From Coprinus comatus (lineage: Eukaryota > Basidiomycota > Agaricomycetes > Agaricales > Agaricaceae), in contig JAWPGT010000020.1 of NCBI GenBank assembly GCA_034638255.1, forward strand, positions 372,001-436,000: a stretch of DNA of 64,000 nucleotides, given 5' to 3'. Shown in pieces: positions 1-12,034 of this stretch (its first letter is position 1; every line of letters begins with the position of its first letter). Under the pieces are notes generated by a model. It was given only the letters and a program-made list of their open reading frames with translations, was not told the DNA's origin and ran no database searches. The position numbers were made by a program, and so were the translations under genes.

Positions 1-2294
1 TTGCTTCCTCATCAAGGGGGCTTTCAGCTCTACGTTTCTTGTGATTGTTCTGACCTTTCCAGAATCCAACAGGTGCACCTGGGTCGTATCTACAATCAGG
101 ACAGAACCATTCTCCCTCGGGAACCTCGCTGAGAGGTGGTTTCAAACACTCTAAATGCCACGGGGCATCACACTAGAATTAACTCAACAACTGTCTAAGA
201 ACTACAGTCAAAAATGAAAAGCACCTTGTCACATTCCAATGGATCTCCATCATCCTTCTTGCACCCCACACATACTTGAGGTGGCTGAACATCAAATGGA
301 TGTCTCGGGAGGTCAGAATATTTGTCGTTAGGCTTCGCTAATAATAATGTCGTATTCTGTCCAGCTGCAATACTAAAAATAGGAGATTCATTAGAAAATC
401 ACAATGACAAGTTGCATCGGGATATTTACTCAATGATCTCAATGCCCACCAAGGGTACATTCTTAGTAGGCTTAGTAGAACTCTTGGGCTCATCAACGCC
501 CAATCCAAGCTCTCCGTTTGCGGCATTTTGTCCCCAACATACAGTCATTGGGTTTCCATCATCATCAGGAGTGGTAAGCCAATGAGTTACTCCTCCAGAG
601 CGTGCGAGCATAATTTTGCAACCCCTGTCGAGGTAAATTAAAATTCAGTTACATTAAAATCATTTAGTAAACTTACATGATATCCTGTAAAAAGCGGAAC
701 GTGGAGTAAGGGGAACCAGATGAGCCTATTATTGGTTAGTATATTTGTTTTAATTAAAGATAAGGAAAATGTCAACCTTCTCCACTGTTCTTCCACTATA
801 TTCACACATGTATGAGCAACCAGTCGCATGATCATGAACTGTCAACAAGAACATACCTTTCCTGCCATCCAATATAATCCTTGCTTGTCAATGATGACAC
901 TATTTGTAGGGCCTGCAACAATGGCAGAGGCAAAAGAGGTATCACTGTCCCCTGAAAACTAGTATAACGATGTCAGTCATGAATTCCGAGGGGGAGATGA
1001 TAAACAAACCTGTGGCGGCGACTTTGGTTTAAGAATATCAACCTGGTTACCGAGCCCGAGTCGGCAGTAACCATTGTATCCCCATACATACACAATACTG
1101 GAGTGTGGTCAGCAGATTAAGGAAGAAGAGTTTAATTTCCACATACCCAGTATCGTCAAGGGCCAAGCTATGCTGCTGGCCTGACACAATCTGCACGATC
1201 TTCTTCCCAGCAAGTTCTTTGACATAGACTATTCCAATCCATAAGAAGTTGTTTAACACGCATATATAGACTAAACCACTCAACTGGGTCTATCTTCGAT
1301 GTCGAAGGCTGTCTTATTTCCCGTCGTGATGCGTTCACCAGTAGTTCCATTTCCGAGCTGTCCTTTCTCGGCGCTTCCGAAAGAGAAGACTACAAGGCAT
1401 ATCAGTATACCCAATAGTGTTCATAGTCCGAGAAACACGTACCTTTTCCCGAGTCTGTCAGCACAAGGGAGAAAGTGATACCTGCAGAGGCCTGTACGAC
1501 GTGTTCCCTATTCCCACCATAGCTAACATTGATAGCCTTGAAAGATGATATTTCAGGGCAAATATTATGTCCACACTGTCACAAAGTGCCATATACAATT
1601 AATTCTTGCCTTAACAGACGCATATATAAACGCAAGTACACACCTGACCCAAAGAGTTCACCCCAGCAGACCATACACTTCCGTCACTTCCCACCAGAAG
1701 CGTATGATTCCTACCACATGCTGCATGGACAAACTTGGTGCCCTTGGGTGCTCCAAGTTGTTCTGCCTTCACGAGTCTAGGCGCGTTTTCCGAAATATAG
1801 TCAGGGCCCGAAACGCCTAGACAGGAGGAGCCATTTCTTCCAAACAACCATGCATTGCCCTCGATGTCAATCACGACAAAGTGGCATCCTGTGCATGAAG
1901 TATGGATGGAAGAGACCTTAACATTCGCTATTGAGCGCAATATATGGGGTTCGAGCAAGTCAGGGTTTCTAACGACAAAGTTGAACTCGTGTATATACCT
2001 CGACGCGCAGCATGTACTCACAGGGGTTCACCAGTTTCTGGGTGCACAGACCCGGCACGATCCTTTCGTCCTAATCTTGGCCTAAAGGTTCATGGAAGAA
2101 AGGAAGAACCGCGTCAGTTGGGATGGGCGACTGTGAGAAAGTCATACATACCAGTCTGTTCCGCCGCAAATTATAACTTATGGATCCCCTTAGCCCCTGT
2201 ATGCAGTGGATATATGCAGGCACTTACCTCTACCCCATTGTTGTTCGTTGGACGAGGTCCCGTCGGCAGTGAGGTCTGAATTGTTTGTAGTCAT
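1..2294 (-). CDS. RCC1-repeat (RCC2-like) protein with C-terminal PHD finger, 3' end cut by window edge
   Basis: The start is placed at the ATG at 2294 ([15 protein letters not shown]), and the first exon ends at 2228 before a GTAAGT donor. Later exons carry RCC1-type beta-propeller blades: [40 protein letters not shown] and [16 protein letters not shown] near 1650-1960, [16 protein letters not shown] near 1170, and [19 protein letters not shown] then [17 protein letters not shown] near 450-600. The last part of the window strand (about 1-290) encodes a PHD finger: [17 protein letters not shown], an intron, then [11 protein letters not shown] and EGEWFCPDC. The blade order and motifs resemble RCC2/TD-60-type propellers, and the RCC1+PHD combination is one I know from mushroom genomes. 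The family suggests a chromatin-associated scaffold, the PHD finger reading a histone tail and the propeller binding a partner; that role is inference. The protein continues past position 1 with a basic tail. Confidence 0.85.
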
Positions 2295-2520
2295 GTTGTT
2301 GTTGGGGGTTGACAAGCGGCAATGGTCGCTTCGGGTCAACTGTACGCTATTTCTCCAAAAGGCTGCCGCCAAAACGTGTACAGATCTACGACGAAATACA
2401 CTATTATTCTACTCCCACTTGTTCCCCCCTCCTTCCTCCCAGTTTCGGTCTTATATCTCGACCCTATTGCTATCTGAGACTTCTACATAACATAGTTTAG
2501 ACATGACCCTGAGTATTATA

Positions 2521-5500
2521 CTATTTACTACACGACCCAAACAACACTGAATGGACGTCAGAATATGGTGGCTCAACAAAGAGGCTAAACAATACTCACT
2601 GATACTTGTTCCGGTTCGTTTCAACGTGTACTAGTCATAGGAGTCATGGAGTCAGCAAAAAGGTCACAACAACTCTCTGAAAGACGCACCTCAAAGTCAT
2701 CTCCCTCGAGAAGTAAAATATCTCCGTGCACAAGGGTAACAATCACTGTCATGTTCTGGTTTTTCTCTACCGATTTAACCTTTTTCTGTGCCTTCGAGAC
2801 TGCCGAAGACGGTTCTTCTTCTATCTTATTCATTTCCTTCTCTTCACCAACACCACTGACATCACTTGATTCAATTCCATCTTCCGCTGTTGGGGTTCCA
2901 TCGTCAAACTTGATTAACTTATCAAGATTAGACATTCGAATATGATCGTCATTCATTATTGACTTGGAACTGATGCTCATAATGACCTCGCAACCCAGGC
3001 ACATGATAACCATGCATCGTTCCTTGGCGCATAACAGATCCGAAGTCTATTCCCATTCATTTAGCTTAATTATATACTTTCTCCCAAACATATAAGCATT
3101 GGATCAACTCACCCGCTTACTCCCTTGTGATACCCAGGCATAAATGATTAACTGGTCAATATCCACCTCACTCGATGTTTTCTTTCCATACTTCCTACTG
3201 CGGTCAAGCATCAATTGTTTTGCGTTATCCAAACACCGCGGACCACTCTTCCAAGGCTTAAAGGGTTCGTTTTTATCCCCTGCATAATACATAAAATAAG
3301 GATCTGCAGAGGAAAGAACATTTCAAGAACCCGTCAGCTTCTTCAACTCAATCAAACAAAACAGGAAAGAACCCACTTCCATCGCCCACCTGTCGGCGCA
3401 AAGGTACATCTTTTTGGATCTGATTCAAAAGATCTGTTGCTTCGTTTTGCAAATCCCTTAGATTGCATGTAAAAATATGCGTTACAGCAACCTTCCGAAA
3501 TTGGTCCAAAGCATACACCGAAGTTTGCATCTTGTCAGTCCAATTCTGCGCTTTCATCTCAATACAGTTAGGGTGTTCGTCCATTGGTAATGTCAATGAT
3601 AGGGTATCATGTGGATCTCGTAAATCATCGATATCGATAGCATATCCTGGGATATAGGGTTTGGACTGTTTGATATACGTCAGAATCTATTAATCGCAAC
3701 CACATAAATAGACCACACCTTGCAAAAAGAACTTTCACACCTCGTGTGGCGTAAGAAGAACCTGAAGTTCAACTTGCCACAATCCGTGCAATACCACCCT
3801 CTCGAAAAAGACGAATCCGGAATCTCAGCATCAACAGGGGCCATTAGTTGGATGGGTAATACACTATAATAAAGATACCTGAAAGGATGATAACCATCAA
3901 CTCGTTCTTTCTCCTTTCTGGCAGTGCGATATGAAACTGTAGAAATTTCATCCTCTGTTTGCTTTTCATCTTCAGGAGCAATCGAGGGTCCGAGGGCAGA
4001 GTTCCACCACGGAGCTGACAGGCGATCCATAGCATCATCATCATCTGCAGACCAATCCTCACCACCAGCCTCCCATTTCAACCTAAAACGCCACTGCACA
4101 CGACCTTTCCCGCTCTTAACGGTTATGGAAATTCCTTCCGATACACCATTTTCTAGTGATTCGACGACGCAATGCACACGATACAACCCCATGAACGCAT
4201 ACTGAACTTCCGAGGCCACCTGAACACCCCAGTACTTTTTCAACCGATTCTTATCAACAAACATCGCAACCGGAATTCCATTAATATATGCATCTATCAA
4301 AACCTGCAGCTCCAGTGGCAAAGGCGTTGGAATAACATTGTTGGTTATTTGCGCTTTTGATGCTTCAAGTTCAGGTAATGAGGGAGGTTGAGAGGGAACG
4401 GGTTCTGGATCGAGTTTCGCTTTTTTGAGAGGTCGATTACGTTTCTTGGGAACTATTGTCTCTTGGGAATCACCAGTTCCAATACCAGCGCTAGTATCTA
4501 TTACTTTTATTTGCGCTTTTGAAACATAAGGCTCGGGTAATGAGGGCGAGTGGGATTGAATTGGTTCAGGTTCGAGTTTCACTTTCCTAGGTGGTCGACT
4601 GCATTTCTTGGGAGTAGCTAAGTCTTGGGATCCACCAGCACTAATACTAGCACCTACTGTTATTTGCACATTCGATACACCGGGCTCTAGTAATGAGGGT
4701 CCAAGATCGAGCTTTACCTTCTTAAGAGGTCGACCACGTTTCTTGGCAGCAGTGACTAGCTCTTGTGGTCCATTAACACCACCACCAATATCCACAACAC
4801 TAATCTGCACCTTTGAGGTTTCGGGTTCTAGTAATGTAAGAGATTGAGATGGAGTATCTGTGGGTTCCAGTTTCGCTTTCCTGGGCAGTCGAGCCCTTTT
4901 CTTGGGGCGTGCGTCTGGCTCTTGAGATCCACTAGTACTGGCGCTAGTATTTACTGCATCTATTCCTGTTATTTGCGCTTGTATTTTTGACAACCCAGGT
5001 TCTGGTAATAATTGTTCAGGATCGAGTTTTGCTTTCTTACGAGGTCGACTCTGTTTCTTTGGAGCTACTAGTTCTTGCGATCCACTGGCATCAACACTGG
5101 CACCAATGTCCACCCCTTTCGTTTTCGCTTTGGACATCTCAATTTCTGGTAAAATGGAAGGCAGAGACTGAGAAGGTTCCAAATCGACTTTCGTTTTCTT
5201 CGGAGGTCGACCACGTTTCTTGGGAACAACTGAACCAGATTCTTGGGATCCACTAATACTAGAACCAGTACCAGCACCAGCACCAGCATCAACATTAACC
5301 GCTTTCGCTTTCCCCTTCTTTGCACCTCCTCTCTCCCTCTCCCCAAAAACCGGAGGCAGCACATCACCCGGGCCGTCAACCCCGACCAAAGAAATATTTC
5401 CCTGCACTTGCGCGGTCAAGTCTCCAGACCCAGTAATCATTGAAACGGTAGATGTCTGTCCCAGATCTAGGGTCAACCCTTCTCCATTCATTCCGTTCAT

Positions 5501-7339
5501 AATTATATCGATATCCTGTCTAGGTGTAGTACCATTACAGGAACCTGACGTCTCGCCATTTCCTTTATCTTTATCTTTGCCTTTGTCTGTATCTTGTCTA
5601 GTGGTCGGATTTTCCGATTTAAATGGGGACGATGTTGATTTAACAAGTTCGGGATATTTTAATTGATATAAGTATGGTGTCATTGTTGACTCGGAAGACA
5701 ATTGCACGGCACTGGTACCTTTCCGAGTCGTATTAGCAACGGGTTTCCCCATTGATGATGGGTTATATGTGATTAAGGATGGCGAAGTTGAGAATGAGTT
5801 CATAAGACCTGGAATTCCCGCGATTATCTCACTATCGGTTATAGGTTGTTGCGCAATGTGAGGTAGGTATGTATCGGCTGAGCCAAAAACCTTGGGATGG
5901 AGGGGGCGTGGTTGAGGTGGCGCATGGTTGGCTACGGCATCCAGTCTGAGAGGCGAAAAGTTGTCTTTGGGGACAGCATTTCGGGGTGCTGGTTCTTCCA
6001 CATCTGTTCCTAGAGGAAGGCGCATGGAAGGTGGTTGGTCGTGACAGTTAGGCAGCACTGACGATATTGAAGTGGCCTGTACATCTGGAATATGCACAGT
6101 TCTAGCTGGAACCAAAGACTGTGCTTTATCAACAAGGATTTTAACGAGGCTTTCGGTAGCAATAGATGGTGCTGGTCGTCTCTTGTTGAAATGCAGATTA
6201 TTAGGCAGACCAGCGCCTCTAGGTGATATTCTAGGTTTCGATATGATTCTCTGACCCACGCCATCTTCCAGGGTAGCACTTTTTAATCCATCATGCTGTG
6301 AGATAGTGCTTTTTACTTCCGAGATATTGCTATCTCTTGTGGGGATCTTGATAAACAGCTTAGGCGTCTCAGATTGATGTTCAATACCGTTTGTATCACG
6401 GGATCCTTCATTAGAAACGACCAACCGTCGAGAATCGGATGAAGATGCCATAGAGGTTACCTGTGGCGGTTTAGGTTCGACCTTGATGTCCTCTATTAGT
6501 GTTGATGGAAGAGGGTCAAAGGTCAAAGGTGGAGTAGGTAATCCATCCAATGGTGTTACGGTAGTATCACTTTGTTCACGGAGCTCGACATTGGAGGATG
6601 GAAGGATAAAATCACGCGCACTAAAAATCTCGAATGAGTGATTTGTTAATTTCTAATTCTGAAGTCCACTTACATGATCATATCCACAAAAAGATCATCT
6701 GTTAGGTTATCCGGTTGTTGTAGTTGTATAAAATCATTATCAAGGATAACAATTGGCATGTCTGTCATTGTCCAAGAAACATTGTTTACACATTTGGCAC
6801 CAGAAATCTCGACGAAAGTCGAAGTCAGCTCTTCTCTGCTCTATATTGAGAATTAAGTGTATGCATTTAGCTAACCAGTAGAGAGCCAGTTCTACTCACA
6901 GCTGACCATAATCGAGGCCTAATTTTCGGAGACTCCTTTTTAGCTTTAACTTTCACATTCTTGTTCGAAACATGTGGTTTTACAACCTTCCAGCTTAATT
7001 TGCTTGACAGAGACGCCTTGGCTGAACAATAGGTCGTATTAGGAAGAGCCAATCGAGTCCACAAGGTAAGAGAGGAGCTCACATTCCTTAACTTTCGTTG
7101 TTGATACCCTAACTTTAGTAGCACTGCTAGTGGTTTTCGCTTTCGGCGTTACTTGAGCCCTAGGTTTCGAGACTCTCGGTTTTTTGGCTGTAGTGGGCCC
7201 CGCCTCGCTATTAACCCCATTTCTCGGTTTCTTAGGCGCCTGAAGTGTGAATTGTTGGCATGTGGTTCCAATAGATTCCGAGCTAAGAAAAACATACTAG
7301 AATTATTGGAGCTTGTGTATCGGCTAATTCAGGTGTCAT
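2521..7339 (-). CDS. AT-hook repeat protein with C-terminal AlkB-like (2OG-Fe(II) oxygenase-type) domain
   Basis: I splice ten exons: 7339-7298, 7239-7083, 7021-6900, 6840-6674, 6620-3719, 3665-3377, 3303-3113, 3046-2690, 2630-2600 and 2546-2521. The phases agree throughout and give 1427 residues. The start is ATG 7339 (MTPELADTQAPII). The N-terminus is Lys/Arg/Pro-rich. The large exon holds six AT-hook-like cores about 50-60 residues apart (KKRGRPPKK, KKQSRPRKK, KKRARLPRK, KKRGRPLKK, KKCSRPPRK, KKRNRPLKK), which should bind AT-rich minor groove. After these come a conserved module, a Cys motif (GWYCTDCGKLNF, later C and C) and a domain ending in VIMCLGCEVIMSI, HGDILLLEGDDFE and RTGTSIMLFG. 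That order matches a basidiomycete family annotated as AlkB-like. No HxD pair or distal His is visible where AlkB enzymes have them, so it may be non-catalytic. A nuclear location is inferred. The final two short exons are the least certain. Confidence 0.75.
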
Positions 7340-7809
7340 TGCAATAATTCCGAAAGATAACTGTATCAAGGAGAAGGAATGATAAAACCATAGGGCTGAC
7401 CACAGAAGAGTACTGGTGCGGGAGAATCTGTCCACGAAGGGTGACGGCACCAAGCCATCAATGACCAATCCATCACCGGTTGACCGACCACTCCATTTCT
7501 ATTTTTTTTCTTTTCTTGCACAAGTTCACAACCGTGGTCCGTAGGTGCATTCAAAACTCAAATTAAGCTTGTTAGTTTGCAGCAAACTTGCATTATTATT
7601 ATCAAGCTCCCGCATAAACCCAGCCAAATGTCAATGTCAATCACCCTCTAAATTTAGGTATTATATCTATCACAAAGAACATCAAGTGGGTCCTACTTAT
7701 TCTTTTAATATACCCTTACAAAGAATTCAGCCGACCTAGAAATATCCCACACTCACAGAGAAACGGTATTTAACTAGAACCAACCTCTCTATACTCATAC
7801 TTCATTGCA
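7340..7809. promoter_or_regulatory. Divergent intergenic region between the AT-hook gene and the dienelactone hydrolase gene
   Basis: The 470 bases separate two divergently transcribed start codons (7339 on minus, 7810 on plus), so both promoters must lie here or in overlapping 5' leaders. No coding segment was found. An A/T run sits at 7500-7515. No clear TATA box or repeated operator could be assigned. Confidence 0.4.
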
Positions 7810-8866
7810 ATGTCGTGTCCAGACTGCCTTTCTGGCGCTATCCTCGCCGGTACACCCAAAGGAATTACTAACAAGGATGGTTCATATCTCGCTCCTGCTC
7901 CCGAAGGTTCAGAATCCAAAAGAGCAGTGTTAGTTCTAACGGATGTCTTTGGCCTGGCCTTGAACAACCCGAAACTTATAGCAGACCATTTGTCTGAGAA
8001 GATGCAATGTGATGTCTGGGTTCCAGATATGTTCAATGGTATGTACCACTCAAAATTACTCTCCAAATTGATATCTTTATACTATAAGTTGCTCATATAT
8101 CTACATCGTAGGTAGCCCAGCGTTCAAAGTAAGAAGTTTCGACGATGTCGCGATGCCTTCGAACATGAGCCAGAAAATGAATATATACCGATGGTTTTTA
8201 TTCTATATCACTCTCCTCTTGAATTTGCCTGGTATCATCGCTGCACGTTCCTCCGTCGTAGACAAGCGCGTTCGAGATGTATGTACGACTCTCCAATCTT
8301 ATTTTACAACCACTGACTTCACTTTTTACCAGTTCGTCGCTAAAATCAAAGCCGAGAAGAAATACGAGAGTATTGGAGCAATAGGCTACTGCTTTGGTGC
8401 TGCTGTTTGTTTGAGATTAAGCGTTACTACAGAAATTTTCGATGCCATAGTTCCTTGTCATCCTGGCGGATTTCCATTAAATGTATTGGATGAGTTAGTA
8501 GTTCCCTCATCTTGGGTTTGTGCTGAAGGTATGCAACAACTCACGTATGAAATCCATGGTTACTGTATTGCTAATATATATTATAATTGTAGAGGATTTC
8601 ACTTTCCCAGCAGCTATGCGCAAAAAGACTGAAGAAATCCTTGTAAAACGAAGTAAAGACAAAGAAAATGCAGTTGATTTCGAAATTCATGATTACATAG
8701 GTACGTTTACTATACTTCTCCCTGATCATTACAATTATATCTATATATTTCAAAAGGCACTCGACATGGGTTTGCAACTCGCCCAAACTTGGCTGTTCCG
8801 GAAGTCAAGGAAGCCTTCGGGAAACATTTCGAACAAACTATTAACTGGTTCAACAAGTATCTCTAA
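7810..8866 (+). CDS. Dienelactone hydrolase family protein
   Basis: Alpha/beta hydrolase of the dienelactone hydrolase family, likely cytosolic, hydrolysing lactones or related esters. The start ATG at 7810 opens with MSCPDCLSGAILAGTPKG, a typical fungal DLH N-terminus, followed by AVLVLTDVFGLALNNPKLIA. Exon 1 ends at 8038 and exon 2 begins at 8112 (joining DMFNG to SPAF); further introns follow near 8279 and 8530, and one near 8700. The catalytic triad is visible: nucleophile Cys in GAIGYCFGAA (about 8380), Asp in AEEDFTFP once the intron near 8530 is removed, and His in GTRHGFATRP across the last intron. The protein ends NWFNKYL at 8866. The natural substrate cannot be read from sequence. 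It is divergent from the AT-hook gene, with no functional link evident. Confidence 0.88.
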
Positions 8867-9639
8867 ATGCGTCTCGAACTCGAGAGATATCTATGACTAC
8901 GTAGTATACGCTGTTTTGTCCTGTCCTTTTTGCTACGAATTCATGCATTATTATGCATTATGAACTTCTTGCTTCATATTTGATTTTAGTACTCTGACTA
9001 CCTGTCAAGGATGCGTAAGATGAACAGTATCATAAATACCACCAACACAGGAAAGGTTATTAAAAGTCGCAATAGCTCTGAATACGGGGTTATATTCTTG
9101 GGTTGGCAGTTCCATTATCGTAGGATTTAGAAGAAGACGAAGCGAGGTCAACCAATTATCACCTATTATCACCAATAGGTTTTGTATTCAAACTTCAAAA
9201 GAGCATCAGAAAAGTTTATTATTAGACAATTACCCCGGTCTCTTGAATTGGAGTTTGTATATAACTGCTCCTTCGACCGACAAGTGCTCCCCCACCGGTT
9301 CCGCATCGCATATAATTGTATGTATTGCGATCATTTGATCTCATCACGGCATTGGGTATTATAAACGGATCAATCGCTTACTACTACGCCGCCATCACGC
9401 ATTTACTGATAAACGCTATGTTAACACTCACTTGCTACTATGTACACAATCATCTCCCCGACGCGCTCGAAATTAACATAAGATAAGAGAACAATGCGAT
9501 GCACCTCTGAAACGCAACCAAAAAGGAGGCGAAGAACACATTGGAACATGTACCCACACCTCATCTCTAAAAGGTTTCCATCCCTTTTGGAAATTCGGAA
9601 GACACCGTGGAAGGCTTGAGGCTTAACGAAGACAATCGC
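8867..9639. other. Intergenic, no supported gene
   Basis: This AT-rich stretch holds only short frames without splice-consistent extensions or recognisable motifs. Its right part may contain decayed sequence upstream of the kinase-like pseudogene that follows. Confidence 0.4.
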
Positions 9640-10490
9640 TTGAAGTTTTGGTAAAAGTTGAAGGATATATTCCCGAACGTGCCGAGGAAGAATATGTGCA
9701 TATCATTGCAAAGATGAGTCCCCGAACATGACACTCGTGAGTCTCTTCTGTTCTTATTCTAATCTTCAATCACCCATTCCTTTTTTTAATCCATGCAACG
9801 TATTAAAGCGTTCCCGCTTACCATAACTTGAACTTGAACAGAGAAAGATGAATAAGTTGGCCGTAGACCTTCCTTCACAGATCTCCAAAAGTGACTATTA
9901 TGAAGATTTACTGAAGAATCCCCAGTGAATCCTCAATGATCTACCAAAACCAGATAGGTATATGCTTCCTATCTCCCTTCTTTATGACGGTTTTGGCCAA
10001 ATTCTTGACATTGCTGATGGTCGACAAGATGCCGAGAGTCTCTCTCAAGTCAATACTTACAAGATCGTTGGAGGTAAACTCCTTTGTGGACAAATGTGTC
10101 AATTCTACCCAACGGAAGCTTCCAGGAACATCCTTGTCAAAATTTCACCATAATGCTCCTCTCAATTACACACGTTTTTCGAGGAAAGAGAATTTGCATC
10201 TGTCAACGTCTTTCTGGTGAATAGTACAGGATTGCAATGGAATACAAGGTACCAAACCAATTACTCAAACATGAATCGAGTTATCCCTTAATCAATATCA
10301 TGGAACTTGGAAGATGGAGCTCGAAGAACTTGTGGATTCTTTTCATTAAGTTGGTTTGGTTCATGGTGATTTACGTGGTGCAAATATTACGACAAAGGTG
10401 ATGTATACTTGAGATGATTGGGGAAGTTAAGATGATTTGGTTTCTTATCCTAGTTCGGAACGTAACCCGGATCTTTTGGTGGGGACCGAA
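9640..10490 (+). pseudogene. Decayed kinase-like (fungal-type protein kinase/APH fold) gene fragment
   Basis: Scattered frames on the plus strand resemble pieces of one protein. Near 9644 a frame reads VLVKVEGYIPERAEEEYV and continues to KMSPRT before a stop. Near 9970 another reads LLYDGFGQILDIADGRQDA. Near 10353 a frame reads GLVHGDLRGANI, which matches the catalytic-loop pattern (V-H-G-D-L-R-x-x-N-I) of fungal kinase-like proteins. It is followed near 10415 by a DDWG-type segment and by YPSSERNPDLLVG, the places where such proteins have a D(F/W)xG-type metal-binding motif and a conserved YP. The segments lie in different frames with stops between them, and I found no splice set that restores them. 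It is therefore called a pseudogene. The family identity rests mainly on the HGDLR block. Confidence 0.45.
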
Positions 10491-10919
10491 TTCCACTAAA
10501 CTTGTGATAACGAAAAAGGATGACTTGAGGGTGTCGAAAATTACTGTTCGCGAAACTTTGATGGGCTGAGAAGTTGATTGTTTGCTGCATAGTAATTGCA
10601 AAATGTGTATTTATAATCCTATACTATTGGTACAAGTCTAATGTGATGGGATGGGTGGTTGTTGATTTGGGTTTGTTCGTTGTTGATGATGATGTGGAGT
10701 GGGACCAACACAATTCGTCAAGTGTCCTGACAAATATATTGATTGAACACCTCTGAGAAAGGGTTTAAATCACCTGAGTAGCTGAAACAGTGATCCATAA
10801 GTCTCAAATTTTCTGTTACTTGCGATGAATTGTGGAGTTCTTGAATGCAAATAGATAAATACGCATTATATTCATGATCCATACCTAGTCCGAAAATTAA
10901 AAAAAAAAATCATAGAAAT
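10491..10919. other. Intergenic, no supported gene
   Basis: The stretch covers the degenerate 3' side of the kinase-like remnant and the presumed 3' UTR of the neighbouring minus-strand NPCC gene. A poly-A tract lies at about 10900-10909. No coding signal was found. Confidence 0.35.
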
Positions 10920-11763
10920 CTAGTCATCATCATCAGCATTTTCAGTAGACAAACGGCCGAGATATGATCCATCGAGAGCACCTAAAATAATGGCTTGAAT
11001 AGAATGAAAAAAATGCTGGATTTGTTTACATACGACCAACACTGTTGCTTAGATGTTTTCCTCGGTATGCGGAAACAAGAGGACTTGGTGTCGAGAGCAT
11101 ATTGACACTAGAAGATGCGGACATCTGTGACGTTGTTGAAGCATTTGGTGGGGCAGGGTAATGTACAACGCGTGATGGTGAAGATGCTGGAGATGTTGGA
11201 TAATTTGCGGTAACTGATCGCCCAAAAGATGAGGCTGGTGAAAAAGAAAATGCTTTTTGTGGGCTTGACTATAAAAATGTTAATATGATTTCTGTCAAGT
11301 GTTTCATTTCAGCACCTTAGGAGAAAGCGGTCTGAAAGTTCTTTGAGGTGTCACTGGAGCTCTGATGGGACCTTTCGGTTTTACAGGGGATGCACTTTTA
11401 GGGAGCGAGGGTCGAGGGTATTTTACGGCGTAGAGGGAGTGGATGATATTTAAGAGGAATAATGAGAATAATGCAACCTCTGAACAAAAAAAAATCAGTA
11501 TTTCATAAGAGAAATCGAAATAAATGCATACCTAAGATACAGAGCCACTGATAAAACCATTCCAAAGAGCCGACATCATAGCTAGCTGTGGTACGGAGCG
11601 CCCTGATAGCCTTATGTAGCGATGGCAAAGGTAGAAGGTAGGAAATGGTGATGCCAGTGACTAGGCAAACCCCATTCACCCGAAGACGGTACAAGGCCTC
11701 AGCACGGTGGGGTTTAAGATGTGTTGTTATTTGATTATATAGAGACTCAGCGTTGGCAGACAT
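10920..11763 (-). CDS. POM34-like nuclear pore membrane protein (NPCC family)
   Basis: Small membrane protein resembling the fungal nuclear pore complex component family (yeast Pom34), which helps anchor the pore in the nuclear envelope. The start is ATG 11763 (MSANAESLYNQITTHLKPHR). Two hydrophobic segments follow: VCLVTGITISYLLPLPSL, then, after a first intron at about 11515, VALFSLFLLNIIHSLYAV. The second half is Ser/Pro-rich with family-like blocks SPQKAFSFSPASSFGRSV, LVSAYRGKHLSNSVG and ALDGSYLGRLSTEN. It ends in an acidic run of Asp residues, with the stop at 10920. Further introns are placed near 11270-11315 and 10985-11030. A second ATG-free extension to 11790 would need a TTG start and is not used. 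The match is by motif memory only. Confidence 0.68.
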
Positions 11764-12034
11764 TATTGTCGATTGGCTGGATAGAAACAAGTCTACGTAG
11801 ACGTCGTTAAGAAAAAGTTAGGAGGACTGAATAAACCAACAAGCGTTAGTGACACACGAGGGGGCACGTGATCATGCAAATCGCCCCTATTTGTCCGTCA
11901 CCTAGTCTCATCAACTCTCTCTTAAGTTGGACTCTAGAATTGGTCATCAATGTTTCAACAATGGCTTACACATTTTTGTGTGTAGAAAAGAGGTAGATCT
12001 TATGACCGTTATAAACACATCCTATTTTAGTCAT
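11764..12034. promoter_or_regulatory. Promoter side of the NPCC gene and 3' flank of F-box-like gene A
   Basis: Both neighbours are on the minus strand, so this stretch should hold the NPCC gene promoter and the 3' end of gene A's transcript region upstream of it. A CACGTG palindrome lies at about 11864-11869. No coding potential was found. Confidence 0.3.
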
